A stretch of 64,000 nt of DNA from positions 3,162,001 through 3,226,000 of the forward strand of contig NZ_CP043641.1 in NCBI RefSeq assembly GCF_014217625.1, written 5' to 3'. The notes under the pieces were generated by a model that had not been told where the DNA came from, did no database searches, and saw only the letters and a list, made by a program, of their open reading frames with translations. This DNA comes from Leifsonia shinshuensis (GTDB lineage: Bacteria > Actinomycetota > Actinomycetes > Actinomycetales > Microbacteriaceae). Below are positions 58,389 to 64,000 of the stretch, piece by piece. Within the stretch, counting starts at the first letter, position 1. The number at the start of each line of letters is the position of its first letter. The position numbers were made by a program, and so were the translations under genes.

Positions 58389-59288
58389 ATGAGCACCGAG
58401 CGCACCCCCTCTGCCGACCCCCTCTTCGCGGTGGTGGGAGCGACCGGACAACAGGGCGGCTCCGTGGTCGACGCGCTCCTGGAGCGCGGCGCCCGCGTCC
58501 GCGCTCTCGTGCGCGACCCCGACGCCCCGGCCGCTCAGCGCCTCGCTGAACGCGGCGTGGAACTGTCGCCCGGCGAGCTGGACGACGCGGCATCCCTCGA
58601 CCGGTTCTTCGCCGGGGTGGACGGCGCATTCGCGATGACCACGCCGCGCGGCGGCATCGAGCACGAGACCGCCTCCGGGATCGCAGCCGCGGACGCCGCC
58701 GCGCGGGCCGGGGTGCCGCACTTCGTCTTCAGCTCGGTCGGCGGCGCGGAGCGGCACACGGGCATCCCGCACTTCGAGAGCAAGCGCCGCGTCGAGGAGC
58801 ACCTGGACGCGCTCGGCCTGCACCGCACGATCATCCGGCCGGTGTTCTTCATGGACAACCTGGCCGCCCGGTCGGTCAGCGTCGAGGACGGAGCGGTCGT
58901 CGTCCGGATGGCGCTGCCACCGCACGTCCCGCTGGAGATGGTCGCCGTCCGCGACATCGGCCGGGTCGCCGCCGCGATCCTGCTGGGCGGGACCTCCGTG
59001 GAGGGATCGACCCTGGAGATCGCGGGCGACCGGCTGACCGGGGACGACATCGCGGAGGCCATCGGACTCCACGCCGGGCTTCCCGCGCGCTACGAGGCGC
59101 TGCCGCTGGAGGCGGTCGCGTCGTTCGGCGACATGGCGCAGATGTTCCGGTGGTTCGCGGAGACGCCCGCGTATCAGGCCGACTTCGCGACGACGCGGGA
59201 GCTGGACCCGGAGGTGCTGGACCTGAACGCGTGGCTGGCGCAGTCGGGGTGGATGCCGGGGGAGGCGAGCAGCCGGCGCCGCGGCTAG
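58389..59288 (+). CDS. NmrA-family NAD(P)-binding protein
   Basis: 299 residues. Rossmann motif VVGATGQQGGSVVDALLERG near the N-terminus (GxxGxxG) with ALVRDPDAP following. The Tyr of classical SDRs is absent from the active-site region (FSSVGGAERH, FESKRRVEEHL), as in NmrA sensors, which bind NADP without strong catalysis. FMDNLAARSVS and VAVRDIGRVAAAIL are typical. A redox sensor or azoreductase-like role is possible. GGGAGGA precedes the ATG. Confidence 0.88.
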   Translation: MSTERTPSADPLFAVVGATGQQGGSVVDALLERGARVRALVRDPDAPAAQRLAERGVELSPGELDDAASLDRFFAGVDGAFAMTTPRGGIEHETASGIAAADAAARAGVPHFVFSSVGGAERHTGIPHFESKRRVEEHLDALGLHRTIIRPVFFMDNLAARSVSVEDGAVVVRMALPPHVPLEMVAVRDIGRVAAAILLGGTSVEGSTLEIAGDRLTGDDIAEAIGLHAGLPARYEALPLEAVASFGDMAQMFRWFAETPAYQADFATTRELDPEVLDLNAWLAQSGWMPGEASSRRRG

Positions 59289-59354
59289 TGCGCCTCGCCC
59301 CGCCGCGGCGTAGGCTGTGCGCCGCACCATGACGTCGCTCCAGCGGGAGGCCGA

Positions 59355-60101
59355 ATGTCAACGCACGCCACCCGGGCACTCGCCCTCGACTTCTCCTGGC
59401 AGCTGGCGGAGCTCAACCGGCCGGAGGACTACCTCGACGCGGCCGCGGAACTGCTCGGCCGGCTGATCCCGTCCGCCGGTGTCAGTCGCGGCCACCTCGA
59501 CTCGGACGCCGGCGTGTACGAGCACCGCGGGTGGCCGCCCGACGCGTTCGTCATCGACGCGATGTCCGATCGGATGGTCGCCAGCTACGCCGACCATCCG
59601 ATGATCGTGAGCTACTTCCCGGCCGTGGACCGCGACCGCGGCCGTCCGCGACGGACCTCCGACATCGTCTCCCTCAGCGACCTGCGCCGCACGGCCGCGT
59701 ACGCGCAGATCCTCCGGCCGCTCGGCTGGCTCAACCAGCTGACGATCATGACCGAGCACAGCGGGCCGACGACGGGCACGCTCTGGGTGTTCGACCGTGG
59801 CGGGGCGGAGTTCACCGACGAGGAGGTCGACATCGCCCGGATGCTGCAACCGGTGATGACGATGTTCGAGGCGGCTCCCGCGGCGCGGCGCCTGGTGGGT
59901 GCGGGTCCCGTCGGGCTCACCCCGCGGGAGGCGCAGGTGCTGCGGTGCGTCGCCCGGGGCCTGACCGCTCGGGCGACCGGCTCGTATCTGCGGATCACGG
60001 AGGGCACCGTGCACAAGCACCTGGAGAACGCCTACCGCAAGCTCGGGGCGACCAATCGCGTCGTCGCGGTCGACAGTGCGCGGCGCGCGGGGATCATCTG
60101 A
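59355..60101 (+). CDS. LuxR-type HTH regulator with GAF-like sensor
   Basis: 248 residues. The N-terminal 180 residues form an alpha/beta sensor without recognised motif (DFSWQLAELNRPEDYLDAAA, IVSLSDLRRTAAYAQILRPL). The C-terminal LuxR HTH is clear: LTPREAQVLRCVARGLTARA and RITEGTVHKHLENAYRKLGA. GGGAGG lies before the ATG. No receiver Asp, so it is likely ligand-controlled. Targets unknown; it stands beside the NmrA gene. Confidence 0.88.
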   Translation: MSTHATRALALDFSWQLAELNRPEDYLDAAAELLGRLIPSAGVSRGHLDSDAGVYEHRGWPPDAFVIDAMSDRMVASYADHPMIVSYFPAVDRDRGRPRRTSDIVSLSDLRRTAAYAQILRPLGWLNQLTIMTEHSGPTTGTLWVFDRGGAEFTDEEVDIARMLQPVMTMFEAAPAARRLVGAGPVGLTPREAQVLRCVARGLTARATGSYLRITEGTVHKHLENAYRKLGATNRVVAVDSARRAGII

Positions 60102-60175
60102 GCCGGATCCGCTAGCAGAACTGCGAATACCGCGCGCTCACCGCCGCCCGCACCCTGGGGGTGGAGGTGATCGTG

Positions 60176-60292
60176 ATGCCATCGCAGACGGCAGGGGAGG
60201 ACGCCGAGTGCGTCCTCATCGACTGGGCGCGCGTGCGGATCCCGGACGCGCGGCCGGAGCCGGCGAGCCGACCGGAGGGAGAGGAGCCCTGA
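60176..60292 (+). CDS. Small hypothetical protein (38 residues)
   Basis: ATG at 60176 with GGAGG eight bases before it. MPSQTAGEDAECVLIDWARV then RIPDARPEPASRPEGEEP, acidic at both ends. No domain. In-frame GTG codons at 60161, 60167 and 60173 are alternative starts. It ends 18 bases before the convergent helicase gene. The good ribosome binding site is the main support. Confidence 0.4.
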   Translation: MPSQTAGEDAECVLIDWARVRIPDARPEPASRPEGEEP

Positions 60293-60310
60293 GCGCCCGG
60301 CGGACGCGTC

Positions 60311-62230
60311 TCAGCGGTGCCGCGGCTTGCGAGGAGGTCGCTCGTCGCGCGCCGGCCGGTCGTCTCGGCTCGGCCGGTCGTCCCGGCCCCGCCGGTCATC
60401 CCTCCGCGGCCGCTCGTCGCGCCCGCGCCGTTCCTCCCACGCACCACGCTCACGCCGCGCCCCCGCGCCGCGGTCCGGCCGGATCTCGATCAGCTTGCCG
60501 CTGATCCGCGTCCCCTCCAGCCGGGACAGCGTGCCAGCCGGGAGGTCCGCCGGAAGCTCCACGAGGGAGAAGTCCGGCATGATGCGGATGTGGCCGAAGT
60601 CCTCGCGACTCAGGCCGCCCTCGTTGGCGAGGGCGCCGACGATCTGGCGGGGCTCCACCTTCTGGCGCTTGCCGACCTCGATCCGGTACGCGGCCATCGG
60701 CTTGTCGCTGCGCTCGCGCCGCGCGCCACGGCCGCCGCGGTCGTCACGCCCGTCACGTCCGCCGGCGCGGTCGTCCCGCCCGCCCGAGCGCCCGTCCCGC
60801 TCGACGCTCCGCGCGAGCGCATCGTCCGCGTCCAGCAGCAGCGGCTCGTCGCCCTGCGCCACGACCGCGAGCGCAGCCGCCACGTCGGCCTCCGGCACGT
60901 CGTGGTGCTCCACATAGTGCCCGATGATGTCGCGGAAGCGCGTGATCCGCTCGACCTGCGCCAGTGCCGTGCTGATCGCGTCGTCGAAGCGGGCCAGGCG
61001 GGTGACGTTGATGTCGTCCACGCTCGGCAGCTGCATCTGCGTCAGCGGCTGGCGGGTGGCCTTCTCGATGGCGGTCAGCAGGCGCCGCTCGCGCGGGGTG
61101 ACGAAGCTGATCGCCGCGCCGCTGCGTCCGGCGCGGCCGGTCCGGCCGATGCGGTGCACGTACGACTCGGTGTCGACCGGGATGTCGAAGTTGACCACAT
61201 GGCTGATCCGCTCGACGTCGAGGCCGCGTGCCGCGACGTCGGTGGCGACCAGGATGTCGAGCTTGCCCGACTTGAGCTGGTCGACCGTGCGCTCGCGCTG
61301 CGCCTGGGCGACATCCCCGTTGATCGCCGCCGCCGAGTAGCCGCGGGCGCGCAGCCGCTCGGCCAGTGTCTCGGTCTCGTTCTTGGTGCGGACGAAGATG
61401 ATCATCCCCTCGAAGTTCTCCACCTCGAGGATGCGGGTGAGCGCGTCCACCTTCTGCGGATACGAGACGACCAGGTAGCGCTGGGTGATGTTGGGGGAGG
61501 TCGTGGTCTTGGTCTTGACCGTGACCTCTTCCGGGTCGTGCAGGTACTTCTTCGAGATGCGGCGGATCTGCGCGGGCATCGTCGCCGAGAACAGCGCGAC
61601 CTGCTTGTCGTCCGGGGTGTCGGCGAGGATGGTCTCGACGTCCTCCGCGAAGCCCATCTTCAGCATCTCGTCGGCCTCGTCGAGCACGAGGTAACGGAGC
61701 TCGGAGAGGTCGAGCGTGCCCTTGTCGAGGTGGTCCATGATCCGGCCGGGGGTGCCGACGACGATGTGGACGCCGCGGCGCAGCGCCGACAGCTGCACGC
61801 CGTAGCCCTGCCCGCCATACACCGGCAGCAGGTGCACGCCGCGCATGTGGGCGGCGTAGCTCTCGAAGGCCTCCGCGACCTGGAGGGCGAGCTCGCGGGT
61901 GGGCGCGAGGACGAGCGCCTGCGGGATCTTCTGCGACAGGTCGAGCCGCGACAGGATCGGCAGCGCGAACGCCGCCGTCTTGCCCGTTCCGGTCTGGGCG
62001 AGCCCGACGACGTCCCGGCCCTCCAGCAGCAGCGGGATGGTCGCCGCCTGGATGGCCGACGGGGTCTCGTAGCCGAGGTCCTTCACGGCCTTCAGGACGT
62101 GGGCGTCGAGGCCCAGGTCGGAGAAGGTGAGGGAGGCCTCGGTGTCGGCGGCGGCGTTCTCCGCGCCGGTCTCGGGCGTCTCGGCGGTCGTGTCGGGCGT
62201 CTCGGCGGTGTCGTTCTCGGGCGTGCTCAC
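60311..62230 (-). CDS. DEAD-box RNA helicase with DbpA-like RNA-binding domain
   Basis: 639 residues from GTG at 62230. An acidic Thr/Glu-rich tail (1-33) precedes the Q motif (LGYETPSAIQ), Walker A AQTGTGKT (78-85), DEAD in VLDEADEML, SAT and HRIGRTGR. Residues about 525-600 (MAAYRIEVGKRQKVEPRQIV, LSREDFGHIRIMPDFSLVEL) form a DbpA-type RRM, flanked by Arg/Asp/Gly-rich repeats and an Arg-rich tail. It probably unwinds rRNA or mRNA, as CsdA/DeaD proteins do in the cold. The start overlaps the gapB stop. Confidence 0.93.
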   Translation of the reverse strand: MSTPENDTAETPDTTAETPETGAENAAADTEASLTFSDLGLDAHVLKAVKDLGYETPSAIQAATIPLLLEGRDVVGLAQTGTGKTAAFALPILSRLDLSQKIPQALVLAPTRELALQVAEAFESYAAHMRGVHLLPVYGGQGYGVQLSALRRGVHIVVGTPGRIMDHLDKGTLDLSELRYLVLDEADEMLKMGFAEDVETILADTPDDKQVALFSATMPAQIRRISKKYLHDPEEVTVKTKTTTSPNITQRYLVVSYPQKVDALTRILEVENFEGMIIFVRTKNETETLAERLRARGYSAAAINGDVAQAQRERTVDQLKSGKLDILVATDVAARGLDVERISHVVNFDIPVDTESYVHRIGRTGRAGRSGAAISFVTPRERRLLTAIEKATRQPLTQMQLPSVDDINVTRLARFDDAISTALAQVERITRFRDIIGHYVEHHDVPEADVAAALAVVAQGDEPLLLDADDALARSVERDGRSGGRDDRAGGRDGRDDRGGRGARRERSDKPMAAYRIEVGKRQKVEPRQIVGALANEGGLSREDFGHIRIMPDFSLVELPADLPAGTLSRLEGTRISGKLIEIRPDRGAGARRERGAWEERRGRDERPRRDDRRGRDDRPSRDDRPARDERPPRKPRHR

Positions 62231-63723
62231 CCTTGAACGGTAGTCGCCACCTCCAGCAACCGCACCTCCGCGCGCGGCGGGACGACGGCCGGGTGTGTCC
62301 CCGCCATGCGCTCCAGCACCCGGACGACCTGGCACGAGTAGCCGTATTCGTTGTCGTACCAGACGTAGAGGACGAGGTTGGTCCCGTCCGCGATGGTGGC
62401 CAGGCCGTCCACGATCCCGGCGCGGTGCGAGCCGACGAAGTCGCTGGAGACGACCTCCGGGGACTCCACGTAGTCGATCTGCTGGCGCAGCTTGGAGTGC
62501 AGCGACACCCGGCGCAGGTAGTCGTTGACCTGCTCCTTCGTCGCCGGCCGCTCCAGCGTCAGGTTCAGGATGGCGAGCGACACGTCCGGGGTGGGGACGC
62601 GGATGCTCGAGCCCGTGAGCTTGCCCGCGAGCGAGGGGAGGGCCTTTGCGACCGCCTTCGCCGCGCCGGTCTCGGTGATGACCATGTTGAGCACCGCCGA
62701 GCGCCCGCGCCGGTCGCCCTTGTGGAAGTTGTCGGTGAGGTTCTGGTCGTTCGTGAACGAGTGGACGGTCTCCACATGGCCGCGAACGATGCCGTACGCG
62801 TCCTCCAGCGCCTTGAGCACCGGGGTGATCGCGTTCGTGGTGCAGGAGGCCGCCGAGACGATGCGGTCGTCGTCGGTGATGGTGTCGTCGTTGATGCCGT
62901 GCACGATGTTCTTCAGCGGCGACTTGCCCGGCGCCGTCAGCAGCACCCGCGCGACGCCCGGGCTGGCCAGGTGCTGTGCGAGGCCGGTCTCGTCGCGCCA
63001 GCGGCCGGTGTTGTCGACCACGATCGCGTCGCGGATGCCGTAGGCGGCGTAGTCGACGCTCGTCGGGTCGTCGGAGTAGATGACCTGGATGCGCGTCCCG
63101 TTGGCGACCAGCACATCGTGCTCGGCGTCCACCGTGACGGAGCCGGGGAACGGCCCGTGCACCGAGTCGCGGGCGAGGAGGCTGGCGCGCTTGTCGAGGT
63201 CGTTGTCCGACCCGCGGCGGACGACGATCGCGCGCAGGCGCAGCCCGTTGCCGTTGCCCGCGTGGTTGATGAGGATGCGCGCGAGCAGCCGTCCGATGCG
63301 GCCGAAGCCGTAGAGCACAACGTCGGTGGGACCGGCCGCGTACGTGGAGTGCGCCGCCTCGATCTCGTCCCGCACCCGGGCCTCCACGTCGGCGTCGTCG
63401 AGACCGCGCACCGACATGGCGAGCCGTGCGACGTCGATGGAAGCGGGGGCCGGCGCGATCGCGAGCAGCGCGGTGAGCACCGCCGCCGTCTCCCGCAGCG
63501 TCAGCTCCTCGTGCCCGAGCTCGCGGGCGCGGTCGTGCACCGAGATGACCCCCGTCGCCGACAGGTTGATCAGGCGGTGGCCGTGGATGGAGGTGACGAC
63601 GCCGTGGTCGCGGTAGAGGCGGCCGATGAGGGGGATGAGCTGCTCTGCCTGCACCTCCCGCTCGACCCACGCCGCGCGGTGGGACTCGAAGGCGTGCGGG
63701 TGGTCGGTGTTGAAGGTGGTCAC
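62227..63723 (-). CDS. gapB: Glyceraldehyde-3-phosphate dehydrogenase, long GapB-type
   Basis: 498 residues. An N-terminal extension of about 130 residues precedes the NAD(P)-binding motif GFGRIGR (139-145). Catalytic Cys294 is in SAASCTTNAITP and the later His is expected after FTNDQNLTDNFHKG. TGAAKAVAKALPSLAGKLTG and WYDNEYGYSCQVVR are GAPDH signatures. The long form matches the gluconeogenic GapB group of corynebacteria by length. Its stop overlaps the helicase GTG (GTGA), an unusual coupling of a metabolic and an RNA gene. Confidence 0.93.
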   Translation of the reverse strand: MTTFNTDHPHAFESHRAAWVEREVQAEQLIPLIGRLYRDHGVVTSIHGHRLINLSATGVISVHDRARELGHEELTLRETAAVLTALLAIAPAPASIDVARLAMSVRGLDDADVEARVRDEIEAAHSTYAAGPTDVVLYGFGRIGRLLARILINHAGNGNGLRLRAIVVRRGSDNDLDKRASLLARDSVHGPFPGSVTVDAEHDVLVANGTRIQVIYSDDPTSVDYAAYGIRDAIVVDNTGRWRDETGLAQHLASPGVARVLLTAPGKSPLKNIVHGINDDTITDDDRIVSAASCTTNAITPVLKALEDAYGIVRGHVETVHSFTNDQNLTDNFHKGDRRGRSAVLNMVITETGAAKAVAKALPSLAGKLTGSSIRVPTPDVSLAILNLTLERPATKEQVNDYLRRVSLHSKLRQQIDYVESPEVVSSDFVGSHRAGIVDGLATIADGTNLVLYVWYDNEYGYSCQVVRVLERMAGTHPAVVPPRAEVRLLEVATTVQG

Positions 63724-63838
63724 GCTCGGTACTCAGGGCCCTTCCGCGTCGGATGGACGCGTCTGTTCGTCGGCTGCGGAGGTCGCCCGCACTGTGACGG
63801 TATCGGCCGAACGGCCGTTCTTCCGGGTCGCGGGCGCG

Positions 63839-63858
63839 GAAAGATCCCGCGATCTTTC
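63839..63858. repeat. Small perfect hairpin GAAAGATC-CCGC-GATCTTTC
   Basis: An eight-base inverted repeat around CCGC, upstream of gapB and downstream of the partial gene at the right edge. It may be the end of that gene's transcript. Confidence 0.45.
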
Positions 63859-63908
63859 GGATGCGGCAAGAAGTTCGCGGGTTCGGGGTGTGCCGGGCCG
63901 CAGGAACG

Positions 63909-64000
63909 CTAGAACTTATCGGGCGAGTCGATCGCCTCCCCGGCCAGCACCTCCGGCGGCGCGCTCGCGTCGCCTCCGACGGACGCGATGAATCCCTGGA
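63909..64000 (-). CDS. C-terminal end of a minus-strand gene (partial at right edge)
   Basis: The minus-strand frame is open to the right edge and reads QGFIASVGGDASAPPEVLAG then EAIDSPDKF and stop. Composition is protein-like and G+C at third positions is high. The family cannot be named from 29 residues. It would be followed, on its strand, by the small hairpin and gapB. Confidence 0.4.
   Translation of the reverse strand, partial: QGFIASVGGDASAPPEVLAGEAIDSPDKF

Noticed and set aside
60112..60453. A 113-codon minus-strand frame beyond the helicase gene end
   Set aside because: Thr/Gly/Arg-rich without motifs, largely antisense to the helicase tail and the small plus-strand gene.
62231..63670. 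A long upstream extension of the helicase frame
   Set aside because: It overlaps gapB in another frame and has an Arg/Ala-rich composition. The GTG at 62230 overlapping the gapB stop is the better start.
1..64000. tRNA, rRNA, insertion sequence or prophage genes
   Set aside because: No cloverleaf-like T-arm GGTTCGA context with matching acceptor stem, rRNA sequence, transposase or integrase reading frame was recognised by eye; a tRNAscan and IS search would settle it.

Overview
The window is high-G+C DNA (about 70 percent over most of its length) with frequent GTG starts and many ATGA or GTGA stop/start overlaps. Together with a LigB-type ATP-dependent DNA ligase, a long GapB-type glyceraldehyde-3-phosphate dehydrogenase and several two-permease sugar ABC systems each with a LacI-family regulator, this suggests an actinobacterial chromosome, most likely Microbacteriaceae (Leifsonia-like). 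That placement is inference. I found no rRNA, tRNA, CRISPR array, insertion sequence or phage module.

Layout. 1-4600: end of an LtrA-like membrane protein, a squalene-cyclase-like protein, a divergent pair of a RimK-type ligase fused to an RCK_C domain and a RimB-like aspartic protease, and an MFS exporter. 4680-10640: TetR with a divergent MMPL transporter, a palindrome-rich convergent spacer, the ligase and HdeD. 11000-18840: a secreted protein with a duplicated domain, a CitA/DcuS-type two-component system divergent from a NitT/TauT-type ABC importer, and a methyltransferase. 18880-22560: a compact, lower-G+C, translationally coupled operon of secreted peptide, lipoprotein, peptidoglycan-binding adaptor, ABC ATPase and MacB-like permease. 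I read it as a bacteriocin-like or envelope-acting peptide system, and it is the best candidate here for something undescribed. 22560-25800: molybdopterin oxidoreductase, fasciclin lipoprotein and a Ser/Asn/Gly-rich secreted protein. 25800-35280: an alpha-galactoside locus (secreted GH39-like enzyme, GH36 alpha-galactosidase, ABC importer, LacI) with four operators in one divergent promoter region. 35290-47900: redox and stress genes (SDR, cupin, XRE regulator, aldo/keto reductase, TIM-barrel isomerase, alditol oxidase, MarR with isochorismatase-like protein, lipid-anchored S1 protease, CGNR regulator, EamA exporter). 48000-54790: a second LacI circuit with a GH2 enzyme and its importer, with operators at both the regulator and the enzyme gene. 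54790-64000: MFS with GntR, aldo/keto reductase, small membrane proteins, NmrA protein, LuxR regulator, DEAD-box RNA helicase and GapB.

Three families of intergenic palindromes stand out: a roughly 60-bp hairpin in three copies (4635, 43021, 56763), two of which supply the stop codon of a TetR or MarR gene; a composite array of CAACGGAGGAG-type hairpins between convergent genes (7895-8086); and two ACATTCG/CGAATGT palindromes (18133-18191). In-frame tandem repeats have also lengthened unrelated proteins (LacI tail, GH2 loop, possibly the DNA ligase).

The genes mostly describe a soil or plant-associated saprophyte that imports and hydrolyses plant oligosaccharides, with local one-component regulators beside each transporter or enzyme set.
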